Notes under the pieces: model-generated
Database searches by the model: none
Seen by the model: only the letters and a program-made list of their open reading frames with translations
What the model was told of the DNA's origin: nothing
Assembly: GCA_005790565.1 (NCBI GenBank)
Contig: SXUJ01000046.1
Span: 1 to 37,113 of the forward strand
DNA from: Planctomycetia bacterium
GTDB taxonomy: Bacteria; Planctomycetota; Phycisphaerae; Phycisphaerales; SM1A02
DNA: 37,113 bases
Direction: 5' to 3'
In this document: one piece after another, positions 23,329 through 30,975 of the stretch
How positions within the stretch are numbered: position 1 is the stretch's first letter
How the letters are laid out: each line of letters opens with the position of its first letter
Position numbers and translations under genes: made by a program

Positions 23329-24372
23329 TCACGGATGTGATTGTTTGAGGTGCGCGCGCAGCGGATCGCCTCCAAAATTCTCGTTTGGATCACTCCAAAC
23401 GCAATGCACATGATTTGGATCTTGATTCGTGCAGTCGTATTCAATGGTGAAGCACGGCGAAGTGAGGCGGTAGTAGTGTGGCTTCGCCAAATCCGCGTCT
23501 CCGACAAATCCGAAGGCGAGTTGATCGGGGTACTTCTTTCGCCACTCCCTCAACTGGTTGGACGCAATCTCCTCATCGAGCAGGGATGCATGCGCCGCAA
23601 GTAACTTATCGACGAGTTGTTGTTGCACCGGCGTCATGGAGGCGCGCGTCACGCCACGCATGTCTGGCGCTTTCGCATCGGCGCCCACCGCAAACAGGAC
23701 ATCCGCCGGGGTACCGTCGAGGATGCGTGCCGTTGCTCGCTGTGATTCGTCCAACGACGCCACGAGTGCAAACGCTGCTTCGACGGCGGCGCCGAGAGGT
23801 CGCTTTCCGGCGTCTGGCCCACTCGCCACTGCCACCGGAAACGCTCCGGTAAACGCCGGAGTAACCGTCACGACTCCATCACAGCCGGCGATATTGAGGA
23901 CAAAGTGATGACCCTCGAATTGCATTGCGAACGCCCGCTCGCCTCGAGTAGTGAAAAGGATGACGCTGTACAGGTCCGCTCCGTAAGTTGGCGGCGTGAC
24001 TCCGGCGTTGGCCTCTCCCTGCGCATTCAGCGCCTCAATCACGCGGATCAATCTCCACTGCTCGCGCCCAGCCTCCGACAAGCAGCACTCGACGACCTTC
24101 AGCGCCGCTTCGCGCGTTGTGGCATCCATGTCTCGGAGGAGGAGTCCCGGGCGCGGACCTCGCGCGAACTGCCACTGTGTTCGCTCGGGATCTTCGAGCG
24201 TTCGAATCGCGGCAGAACGCTCACTCTCCGACAGCGTCTTTCCGAATGCCGTCACGGCGGCGGCCTGCTCGGTTTCGCGCAGCGGCTCTGCGCGAGCAGC
24301 AAGCAGAATCAAGAATCCCGCGATCGAGAGTGCGGCGAAAGTTCCCACGGTGCACAGAGGTCGAAAACGCAT
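23329..24372 (-). CDS. Exported DUF3500-family protein
   Basis: A signal peptide or N-terminal anchor (about residues 8-27, TVGTFAALSIAGFLILLAARA) precedes a 347-residue DUF3500 protein. Family features are the GLLLRDMDATTREAALKVVECCLSEAG segment, YSVILFT, the FAMQFEGHHFVLNIAGCDGVVTVTPAFTGAFP core, an R-P-L-G segment, and a C-terminal FTIEYDCTNQDPNHVHCVWSDPNENFGGDPLRAHL block whose clustered His, Asp and Cys look like a metal or catalytic site. The function of the family is unknown; many members are exported in Planctomycetota and Bacteroidota. No TANNCT box or Shine-Dalgarno is evident before the ATG, and a terminator lies just upstream, so its promoter is unclear. Confidence 0.85.
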   Translation of the reverse strand: MRFRPLCTVGTFAALSIAGFLILLAARAEPLRETEQAAAVTAFGKTLSESERSAAIRTLEDPERTQWQFARGPRPGLLLRDMDATTREAALKVVECCLSEAGREQWRLIRVIEALNAQGEANAGVTPPTYGADLYSVILFTTRGERAFAMQFEGHHFVLNIAGCDGVVTVTPAFTGAFPVAVASGPDAGKRPLGAAVEAAFALVASLDESQRATARILDGTPADVLFAVGADAKAPDMRGVTRASMTPVQQQLVDKLLAAHASLLDEEIASNQLREWRKKYPDQLAFGFVGDADLAKPHYYRLTSPCFTIEYDCTNQDPNHVHCVWSDPNENFGGDPLRAHLKQSHP

Positions 24373-24390
24373 CGGCGCATGATGACAGAA

Positions 24391-24416
24391 AACGCGCCGA
24401 GCAAGCTCGGCGCGTT
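24391..24416 (-). terminator. Perfect 12-bp inverted-repeat terminator of the DUF1579 gene
   Basis: AACGCGCCGAGC and GCTCGGCGCGTT pair perfectly with a 2-nt spacer (in practice an 11-bp stem with a CAAG or CTTG loop). On the minus strand the stem is followed by TTCTGTC after the closing TT, a modest U-tract. It lies 49 bp past the DUF1579 stop at 24465 and before the DUF3500 start. Confidence 0.7.
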
Positions 24417-24464
24417 CTTGACGATTATTGAATCCAATCGCTCAGCGAATCACTTCAAGGGCGG

Positions 24465-25187
24465 TCAATGCGCGTTGTCCTTGCCATCCGTGTGCGTTGC
24501 GTGCGTGGGGGGCGTGTGCGTTCGCGCGTAAATCGTCTCCATCATCTTGTACTCTTCGCCGGTTTCGGCGGAAGCGCCCCACAGACGCATGGTCTTGGTG
24601 CCATTGTCGTTGCGGGTGTAAGACTGGCGGAACGCGCAGTTCTTTTTCGACATTGGGCAGTAGTAGGTGTAGTTGATCGTGAGCACCTTCTTGTCAGACG
24701 AGAGAGAGCCCGTCCCGTACATCATGCCCGTGCCCATGCTGTCTGCCCAGGTTGCTTGGAACTCGCCCTTCGCGTTGTCAAACCCAACCATCCCAAATCC
24801 TTCGAAGAGTCCCCACTCTCCCATGTCGCCCTTTGCTTCTTGGTGAATGAACCGGCCGCCGAGCACCGAGCGGACATTCATCGATGACTTGCTGGTCGTC
24901 GGAGTCGCGTTCGGCGACATCCACATGGAGCATGCGCCGACCCACTCTCCAATATCTTCGCAAAGATATGCTTGCATCGGGCCGGGAGTCGCGGCTTCCA
25001 TCATCTGTTGCATCATCTCCGGCGTCATGCCTGGAGGAAGTTGCGATTCAGGCGGAGTTGCGGCCTGCGCGGGCGTGGCGGTTGGTGGAGGAGTATGATT
25101 TTTTTTGGTGTCCTGCGCGAGAAGCGCGGCAGTACACAGTGCGAGCGAACCGAGTGCGATGCTGCAAACAAGGCGCGTGCGATGCAT
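24465..25187 (-). CDS. Exported DUF1579-family protein with His-rich tail
   Basis: The start at 25187 has AGGAG 8 nt upstream and opens a signal peptide (MHRTRLVCSIALGSLALCTAALLA). A Pro/Thr/Ala- and Met-rich linker (about 27-70, MTPEMMQQMM) leads to a DUF1579 domain (about 75-225), a lipocalin-like beta-barrel of unknown function: GEWVGACSMWMSPNATP, RSVLGGRFIHQEAKGDM, FEGFGMVGFDNAKGEFQATWADSMGTGMMYGTG. Two Cys in YYCPMSKKNCAF and a C-terminal tail with alternating His and Thr (ARTHTPPTHATHTDGKDNAH) could bind metal, though this is only composition. Length 240 residues. A TACACT box lies about 50 nt upstream and a strong terminator follows, so it is probably monocistronic. Confidence 0.83.
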   Translation of the reverse strand: MHRTRLVCSIALGSLALCTAALLAQDTKKNHTPPPTATPAQAATPPESQLPPGMTPEMMQQMMEAATPGPMQAYLCEDIGEWVGACSMWMSPNATPTTSKSSMNVRSVLGGRFIHQEAKGDMGEWGLFEGFGMVGFDNAKGEFQATWADSMGTGMMYGTGSLSSDKKVLTINYTYYCPMSKKNCAFRQSYTRNDNGTKTMRLWGASAETGEEYKMMETIYARTHTPPTHATHTDGKDNAH

Positions 25188-25237
25188 GGGCGGTCTCCTA
25201 TGAAGGACAGTGTTCGAAGACGAAAGGACGGGACACC

Positions 25238-25243
25238 AGTGTA
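25238..25243 (-). promoter_or_regulatory. Putative -10 box TACACT of the DUF1579 gene
   Basis: On the minus strand TACACT would give a leader of about 44 nt containing the AGGAG site before ATG 25187. It is another leadered use of the TANNCT hexamer. Confidence 0.3.
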
Positions 25244-25334
25244 ACCACCCTCCGCGTTCCGGACGCCGGATCGAAGCCATTGCACGCGCCGTGCCCGCTG
25301 TATTCCGCTGCAAACGGGGTTCGCACCCTACCGA

Positions 25335-25340
25335 TATCCT
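25335..25340 (+). promoter_or_regulatory. Possible -10 box TATCCT of the glyS gene
   Basis: TATCCT lies 33 nt before the ATG at 25374. No T-box leader features (specifier stem, T-box sequence, terminator) are seen in the 186-bp gap, so I infer simple constitutive expression. Confidence 0.25.
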
Positions 25341-25373
25341 CCTCGGCCTCTGTCCGAAAGCGAGTTCTCCAAC

Positions 25374-26930
25374 ATGGCCGACGCAGCACCTTCTTCAGAT
25401 TCAGCTTCCACCCCAAAGAAGATGGAAGACATCGTCGCGCTCTGCCGACGGCGAGGATTCATTTTCCAATCCTCCGAAATCTACGGCGGCATCAACGGCT
25501 TTTGGGACTACGGCCCGCTCGGTACGTCGCTCAAGCGCAATCTCAAGAACGCCTGGTGGAACGATGTTGTCGAGCGCGAACTGATTGGCCCAGATGGCAC
25601 TGCGATCGACATCGTGGGACTTGATTCCACCATCATCATGAATCCGAAGACATGGGTCGCATCGGGGCATGTTGGCGGCTTCAACGACCCGATGGTGGAT
25701 TGCAAAGAGAGCAAGTCGCGATATCGAGCCGATCACCTCGTCGTGCTCGGCTCCATGGCGGAGGGAGCACGCCTCTACGCGGTGGTGCAAGGTGATGAAG
25801 GGCAACTCGCCACCGCCACCAAGGCCTTGGCGCGATACGAGAAGCGCGACGCACTCGACCCCGCAGTGCATCTCCTTCGCTCGTTTCCCGTCCTGACAGC
25901 AGAAGAACGTGCGCGCACGATGGGGCCGCACGCCAAAGAAGTCGGCACCCTCACGGAGCCGCGCCAATTCAATCTGATGTTCGAAACGCATTGCGGCGCG
26001 ATTCGCGACGAAAACTCACTCGCGTACCTTCGTCCCGAAACCGCGCAGGGAATCTTTGCGAACTTCTGGAATGTCTGCGACTCGACCCGCGTGCGAGTTC
26101 CCTTCGGCATCGCGCAGATCGGGAAGGCGTTTCGCAATGAAGTGACGCCACGGAACTTCACCTTCCGAAGCCGGGAGTTTGAACAGATGGAGATTGAATT
26201 CTTCATCCGACCAGAGAGCGCGAACGAGTGGTACAAGTGGTGGCGCGACTGGCGCTTCGCCTGGTGGCAGAAGATCGGACTCAAAGGCGAGAATCTAATC
26301 CTGCGTGAGCACGACCGCGATGAGTTGGCGCACTACGCGAAAGTGGGCGCGGGCACGAGTGATATTGAGTATCGCTTCCCATTCACCGCTCCCGGTTACG
26401 GCGAACTCGAAGGCATCGCGCATCGGGCGGACTTTGACCTCAAGGCGCACGCGACACACTGTGGCAAGGGCGACAAGATGCGCTACTTCGATCAAGAGAA
26501 GAATGAGCGCTACTTCCCCCATGTCATCGAGCCTTCCGCGGGCGCGGATCGCGGAGCGCTCGCGCTCCTCTGCGAGGCATACACCGCCGATGCTTCGCGG
26601 GCGTCGGGAGTGTTCATGAGATTCGATCCACGCATCGCGCCCGTGAAGGCTGGCGTCTTTCCACTCGTGAACAAGGATGGGCTTCCGGAGATTGCGGAGC
26701 GAGTCTTCCGCGAACTGCGCAAGAGCCACTCGGTGGAGTTTGACGAGAAACAATCCATCGGCAAGCGGTATGCGCGAATGGATGAAGCAGGAACACCATT
26801 CTGCATCACGATCGATCACGAGGGCGCGGCGGACGGGACCGCGACCGTGCGACATCGCGACACGCAAGCGCAGGAGCGTGTCTCCCTCGATCAAATCTCA
26901 CGATTCGTTGCCGAGCGCGTTGGCGGTTAG
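25374..26930 (+). CDS. glyS: Glycyl-tRNA synthetase, dimeric (eukaryote/archaea-like) type
   Basis: The class II enzyme charges tRNA-Gly in the cytoplasm. The 518-residue single-chain type is recognised from RRRGFIFQSSEIYGGINGFWDYGPLG (motif 1 region), NDPMVDCKESKSRYRADH, RPETAQGIFANFWNV, GIAQIGKAFRNEVTPRNFTFRSREFEQMEIEFF (motif 2 region with its Arg), GYGELEGIAHRADFDL, EPSAGADRGALALLCEAYT (motif 3), and an anticodon-binding domain near the C-terminus (FPLVNKDG, GKRYARMDEAGTPFCITID, VRHRDT). It is not the bacterial alpha2beta2 type. The first 17 residues are a low-complexity Ala/Ser/Pro lead, so MEDIVAL could be the true start. Its stop overlaps the stop of the convergent peptidase fusion gene by 4 bp. 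Confidence 0.96.
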   Translation: MADAAPSSDSASTPKKMEDIVALCRRRGFIFQSSEIYGGINGFWDYGPLGTSLKRNLKNAWWNDVVERELIGPDGTAIDIVGLDSTIIMNPKTWVASGHVGGFNDPMVDCKESKSRYRADHLVVLGSMAEGARLYAVVQGDEGQLATATKALARYEKRDALDPAVHLLRSFPVLTAEERARTMGPHAKEVGTLTEPRQFNLMFETHCGAIRDENSLAYLRPETAQGIFANFWNVCDSTRVRVPFGIAQIGKAFRNEVTPRNFTFRSREFEQMEIEFFIRPESANEWYKWWRDWRFAWWQKIGLKGENLILREHDRDELAHYAKVGAGTSDIEYRFPFTAPGYGELEGIAHRADFDLKAHATHCGKGDKMRYFDQEKNERYFPHVIEPSAGADRGALALLCEAYTADASRASGVFMRFDPRIAPVKAGVFPLVNKDGLPEIAERVFRELRKSHSVEFDEKQSIGKRYARMDEAGTPFCITIDHEGAADGTATVRHRDTQAQERVSLDQISRFVAERVGG

Positions 26931-29383
26931 TCCACGCAAACGCCAGTGCAGAGGTCGTTTCCGAACGCAGTCCAATCGTCGAGCGTCCACACGACGCGCT
27001 TACCGCGCGTGACCTCGATCATTTGCGGTTGGCCTTGCCCCGCGTGTGTGTTCCCAAAGACAATGTTGCCGTTGGGCATGACTTGCAGCGTGGTTACCCA
27101 GCAGAGATGAATCGGCTGTCCATCCGGCCGGCGCAACTCATCCCGCTCAATCGACCACACGGTTTCCTTCTTCGCGTTTACTTCGAAGACGCGATTGTTG
27201 TTTCCTCCGGCAATCAAGGTATTCCCGCTCTTCAGCCGAATCGCATTGAAGACGCTCGTGCCGTGCCCGTCGTGACCACCCGTTGCTGGTTGCTCATGGA
27301 GGTCGAGTTTGTACTCCCAGAGGATGACGCCATTCTCGTCGTACTCCCGCACGAGTCCGAGGCCCTCATGACAAACGAGGTAGGTTCCCGCGTCCGTCTT
27401 GCGAACCCGGCGCGTGTCGCGATGCGCGTCTGGGCGTTCGACCGTGAGCGGAACACTCTTCACGATCGCTCCCTGCGCGTTTACCTCGAGAATCCGGAGA
27501 TTTCCCGTCTCGGCGATGAGCGTGTTTCCGTTCGCGAGTCGCTGAAAGGCGTGGATCTCCACGCGCCCTGCGTAAGGCGCAACGGGTGCACTCTTCCACT
27601 CCCAAACGACTTCCTTTGCTGGCGTCACTTCGAAGATTCGATCGGGCGCAGGATGCATCAGCACATTCCCGTTCGCGAGGAGCGCAAGATCATGCGAGTT
27701 GTGTTGACACTCGAACTCCCACGCGATGCTGCCAGAAACCTCACGGATCGCAACTCGCCCCTTGTCCTGGCCGATCACGCGGTGCTCAATGAATCCGTAC
27801 TTGGAGCGGATCTTCGCGAGCGTCCCGTCCGCTTCCATCCCGATGACTTCCTGCGAGATGCGCGCAGCGATCGGTGCGTCATGCTTGCGCAATGCAAACA
27901 CGCTTGGCATCGCCTCGAAGAGGAGCGCTTGGCAGGTCGGATCCCGATTCGCTCGCACGACCGCTGCGCCGTAGTCCATGATGATGGCGTCGAGACTGTC
28001 CTGCGTGAGCGCAGTCACGAGCGCTCCTATCGCGGAAGTGGAGTCGCTGCGGGTTGCCTTCGGTAGTTGCGCCTCCGTCCACTCCTCAAAGACACTGCGC
28101 CCCGTGGTAAAGATTCGTGCTCCGTCAAGCGTCGCCCTCGTCCACGGCATTCCCGACTTGATGAGTGCGCCAATGCCGTCCCCACGAAGATACGGAGTCG
28201 TGCACGCAAACTCCGCGCTTCGCGCCTCGAACCCAAAGAATCCATCGGCGATCACATCGATCTCGCCGTTCTGCAAGGCGACCTCCTCGTCGGCGGTTGC
28301 CACGAACTTGAATTCAACCGTCCATCCGGTGCGCTTCGAGATCTCGGCCCACACTTCCGCGTCAAGACCTCGGTCGCGCTGTCTTCGCGACGACGCATTC
28401 CAGAAGGGCGCGGCCTCGCGAGGCCGCCCCAAGCGCAGCGCACGAGTTTGCGCGTCGAGCGCCCTCGCGTCAATCGGAGCTTTGTCGAAGCGTGGCGCCA
28501 TCTCCTTCGCATAGACACGGACGGCACTTGTCACAAGCGTGGCAACTTTCGCGGCCAATGCACAGTCCGCGAGCGCGGCTTCATCTGTGACCTTGTGATA
28601 ATCCTCATGATCCTCGCAACTAAAGAGCACGGCGGGAATGCCTGCGGCGAGGAAGACCCCCTGATCACTCCGTTGCAACCAATCCGCGTGTGTATCGACA
28701 ACCATCGGCAATTGCGCATCCGCCGCAAGGCGCGTCAACAAATCGACGAGCACTTTCCCGGTCGGTCCACCGTCGAGGCGGATCGCACCATCCGCCGCGC
28801 GCGAAATCATGTCCATGTTGAAAACTGCGCGAATACGCGCGAGTGGGAGAATCTCCTCCTCAACAAATGCAGTGCTTCCGACGAGCCCCGCTTCCTCACC
28901 CGTGAATGCAACAAACACGACGCCGACATCGAGCGCGTCCTTCTGCATCGCCTCGGCCACCGCAATCATGCCGCACACTCCACTGGCGTTGTCATCCGCG
29001 CCGTTATAGATCCGGTCCCCCCCGCTCTTGGCATTCGGCAAGTGGTCGTAGTGCGCCGTCACAAGAATGAACTCGTTCGTTGCGGTGCTCGAGGTGACGC
29101 GCGGCGGAAACCACGCGGCAACATTGGGGCTCGCGTCCGGAATGCGCGCGACCGGAATCAGCATCGTGTCGCGACCGGCGAGAGGCTTTGCGCCAGCGGC
29201 GGTAAACTTCGCTGCCACCCAAGCAGCGGCGCGCTTGCCGTCCTCACTGCGAAACGACCGACCGTTCATTTCGTCGCTTGCGAGCTCGGCGAGGTCTGCA
29301 CAGATACGCGCAGAGTCGGGCGGCGTCGCCAGCGCTGACGATGGGGAGAGAAAGAGAGCCGCGCACGCAAGAAACTGCAGCAT
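26927..29383 (-). CDS. Exported fusion: M28 zinc peptidase, family 3 solute-binding domain, beta-propeller
   Basis: An 818-residue single frame with a signal peptide (MLQFLACAALFLSPSSALA). Domain 1 (about 20-295) is an M28 aminopeptidase with an apparently complete zinc centre: His111 in AHYDHL, Asp130/131 in GADDNASG, catalytic Glu163 and ligand Glu164 in GEEAG, Asp191 in NMDM, His263 in DYH. Domain 2 (about 318-535) is a periplasmic amino-acid-binding (SBP_bac_3) domain: APFWNASS, GLDAEVWAEISKRTG, ALQNGEIDVIAD, LDAIIMDYGAAV, DGTLAKIRSKYGF. Domain 3 (about 540-818) is a beta-propeller of PQQ/arylsulfotransferase-like repeats (LANGNTLIAE, LKSGNTLIAGG, MPNGNIVFGN, with RIxEV and VVWEW strands). 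The joins contain no frameshift. One reading is peptide cleavage, amino-acid capture and a scaffold in one periplasmic chain. A TATGCT box lies 6 nt before the ATG. I know of no described family with this order. Confidence 0.85.
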   Translation of the reverse strand: MLQFLACAALFLSPSSALATPPDSARICADLAELASDEMNGRSFRSEDGKRAAAWVAAKFTAAGAKPLAGRDTMLIPVARIPDASPNVAAWFPPRVTSSTATNEFILVTAHYDHLPNAKSGGDRIYNGADDNASGVCGMIAVAEAMQKDALDVGVVFVAFTGEEAGLVGSTAFVEEEILPLARIRAVFNMDMISRAADGAIRLDGGPTGKVLVDLLTRLAADAQLPMVVDTHADWLQRSDQGVFLAAGIPAVLFSCEDHEDYHKVTDEAALADCALAAKVATLVTSAVRVYAKEMAPRFDKAPIDARALDAQTRALRLGRPREAAPFWNASSRRQRDRGLDAEVWAEISKRTGWTVEFKFVATADEEVALQNGEIDVIADGFFGFEARSAEFACTTPYLRGDGIGALIKSGMPWTRATLDGARIFTTGRSVFEEWTEAQLPKATRSDSTSAIGALVTALTQDSLDAIIMDYGAAVVRANRDPTCQALLFEAMPSVFALRKHDAPIAARISQEVIGMEADGTLAKIRSKYGFIEHRVIGQDKGRVAIREVSGSIAWEFECQHNSHDLALLANGNVLMHPAPDRIFEVTPAKEVVWEWKSAPVAPYAGRVEIHAFQRLANGNTLIAETGNLRILEVNAQGAIVKSVPLTVERPDAHRDTRRVRKTDAGTYLVCHEGLGLVREYDENGVILWEYKLDLHEQPATGGHDGHGTSVFNAIRLKSGNTLIAGGNNNRVFEVNAKKETVWSIERDELRRPDGQPIHLCWVTTLQVMPNGNIVFGNTHAGQGQPQMIEVTRGKRVVWTLDDWTAFGNDLCTGVCVD

Positions 29384-29389
29384 TTCCGC

Positions 29390-29395
29390 AGCATA
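29390..29395 (-). promoter_or_regulatory. Putative -10 box TATGCT of the M28 fusion gene
   Basis: On the minus strand cgTATGCTgcggaaATG places the box 6 nt before the ATG at 29383, identical in sequence and spacing to the box of the DUF4230-like gene. It lies in the 53-bp gap after the MFS gene. Confidence 0.5.
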
Positions 29396-29436
29396 CGAAA
29401 CTCTTCATCCATAAGCGCTGACAGTTCGCGCGCGGC

Positions 29437-30900
29437 TCACGACTCCACTTCCTTCCAGATTTTGTGCTTGTGCGTTTCCTTCAGAAAGATCGAGCCAATC
29501 ACAAAGGTCAATGCCGCGACCGCCATCGGGTAATAGAGTCCCGCATAGATGTCGCCTGTGGTCGCCACAATTGTGAGTCCGATCAACGGAAGCAACCCGC
29601 CGAAGATTCCGTTTCCGATGTGATAGGGGAGGGAGAGCGCGGTGTAGCGAATCCGTGCGGGAAACGCCTCCACGAGATACGCCGCGATTGGACCATAGAC
29701 CATCGCCACGAAGATGAGTTGCACGAAGATCAGCGCAATCAACAGCCACGCGGAGGGTGTTTCCAAGAGCGCTCCGAGTCCGTGATAGGGCAATACTTCC
29801 AAGGCATTGACAAGCCCGCCGTCCACCATCGACTGTGGAGTCAAACTCACCGCACCCGTAACGGCGTTGCGCGCCGAGACAACGCTTACGACATTCGAGC
29901 CCGCGGCCCACTGCATGCCGTGATAAACCGGAATGTAGAAAAGCACGGCAAGCAAACACCCCGACATCATGATCCGCTTGCGTCCGATGCGATCCGAGAG
30001 ACTTCCGAACAGCACGAACAGTGGCATTCCAAAGATGAGTGCAATCGCGACGATGCAATTCGCGCTCGTCGAATGGACTTTGAGAATGGTCTGCAAGTAG
30101 AAGAGCGCGTAGAACTGCCCCGTGTACCAAACCACGCCTTGACCCGCGGTTGCGCCAAAGAGTGAGATGAGCACGCGCTTGAGGTTTTCCCATTGCGTGA
30201 ACGCCTCCTTCAACGGCGCGCTCGAAGTCATCCCCTTGGACTTGAGGTGCTCCAGAATCGGAGACTCTTTCATTCGCATGCGGATGTAGAGCGAGACGCC
30301 GACGAGGAAAATGGAAATCAGAAACGGAACACGCCAACCCCATGCGCGGAAGGCTTCCGGTCCGAGCATGGCCTGCACCAAGAAGATGACTGCGAGCGAG
30401 ACAAAGAGTCCGAGTGATGCAGTGATCTGAATGAAACTTGTGTAAAAGCCGCGCTTGCTATCTGGCACATGCTCCGCGACATACACGGCGGCGCCACCGT
30501 ATTCCCCGCCGAGCGCAAATCCCTGCGCCACCCGAATCAGCAAGAGCGCGACAGGCGCCGCGTATCCGATGGTCGCAAAGGTCGGAAGCACGCCGACAAT
30601 CGCCGTGGCTCCACCCATCACCACGAGTGTGACGAGGAACGCATACTTGCGACCGACGACATCGCCGATGCGCCCGAAGACGAGTGCGCCAAACGGTCGT
30701 ACGACAAATCCCACGGCGAAGGTTGAGAGATAAGCGATGAGCGCCCAAGTGTCATTGCCGCTCGGGTAGAAGAGCGGCGCGATGATGGTCGCAAGACTTC
30801 CAAAGATGTAGAAGTCGTACCACTCGATCATCGTGCCAACGGACGATGCCGCGATGACCTGCCAAAGACGCGCGCGAGAAATCGTGGATTCAGCGGGCAT
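29437..30900 (-). CDS. MFS transporter, metabolite:H+ symporter (MHS/ProP-like) family
   Basis: This is a twelve-helix inner-membrane carrier likely importing an organic acid or osmolyte with protons. Family marks are GTMIEWYDFYIFG in helix 1, RPFGALVFGRIGDVVGRKYA in loop 2-3, GFALGGEYGGAAVYVAEHVP in helix 4, RVPFLISIFLVGVSLYIRMRMKESP after helix 6, and GSLSDRIGRKRIM in loop 8-9. The ATG at 30900 is preferred over upstream ATGs of the same frame because it starts at a normal family N-terminus and has a TACACT box 8 nt upstream. Product 487 residues. Substrate not determinable: shikimate, citrate, alpha-ketoglutarate and proline/betaine carriers share these motifs. An extra loop (about 310-370, with SNVVSVVSARNAVTGAVSLTPQ) is longer than usual. 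Confidence 0.9.
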   Translation of the reverse strand: MPAESTISRARLWQVIAASSVGTMIEWYDFYIFGSLATIIAPLFYPSGNDTWALIAYLSTFAVGFVVRPFGALVFGRIGDVVGRKYAFLVTLVVMGGATAIVGVLPTFATIGYAAPVALLLIRVAQGFALGGEYGGAAVYVAEHVPDSKRGFYTSFIQITASLGLFVSLAVIFLVQAMLGPEAFRAWGWRVPFLISIFLVGVSLYIRMRMKESPILEHLKSKGMTSSAPLKEAFTQWENLKRVLISLFGATAGQGVVWYTGQFYALFYLQTILKVHSTSANCIVAIALIFGMPLFVLFGSLSDRIGRKRIMMSGCLLAVLFYIPVYHGMQWAAGSNVVSVVSARNAVTGAVSLTPQSMVDGGLVNALEVLPYHGLGALLETPSAWLLIALIFVQLIFVAMVYGPIAAYLVEAFPARIRYTALSLPYHIGNGIFGGLLPLIGLTIVATTGDIYAGLYYPMAVAALTFVIGSIFLKETHKHKIWKEVES

Positions 30901-30908
30901 GCGCGGCG

Positions 30909-30914
30909 AGTGTA
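30909..30914 (-). promoter_or_regulatory. Putative -10 box TACACT of the MFS gene
   Basis: TACACT ends 8 nt before the ATG at 30900 on the minus strand, inside the 75-bp gap after the secreted dockerin-like protein gene. No Shine-Dalgarno is present. Confidence 0.4.
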
Positions 30915-30975
30915 AGGGCATGCCGTGCGATGCTTGAGTGCGCGAAATCATTGGCCGCGCATGCAACACGCCGCC

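Noticed and set aside
25188-25373. T-box riboswitch upstream of glycyl-tRNA synthetase
   Set aside because: No T-box consensus, specifier stem or terminator/antiterminator pair is visible, and the predicted leader is only about 27 nt.
28067-29338. Long plus-strand open frame opposite the M28 fusion gene
   Set aside because: The minus strand carries clear peptidase and solute-binding motifs in one frame; the plus-strand frame is Arg/His-rich shadow sequence.
29405-30343. Minus-strand open frame within the MFS gene in another register
   Set aside because: The MFS family motifs run through the whole region in the other frame, and the alternative product is Arg/Gly/His-rich with no membrane helices.
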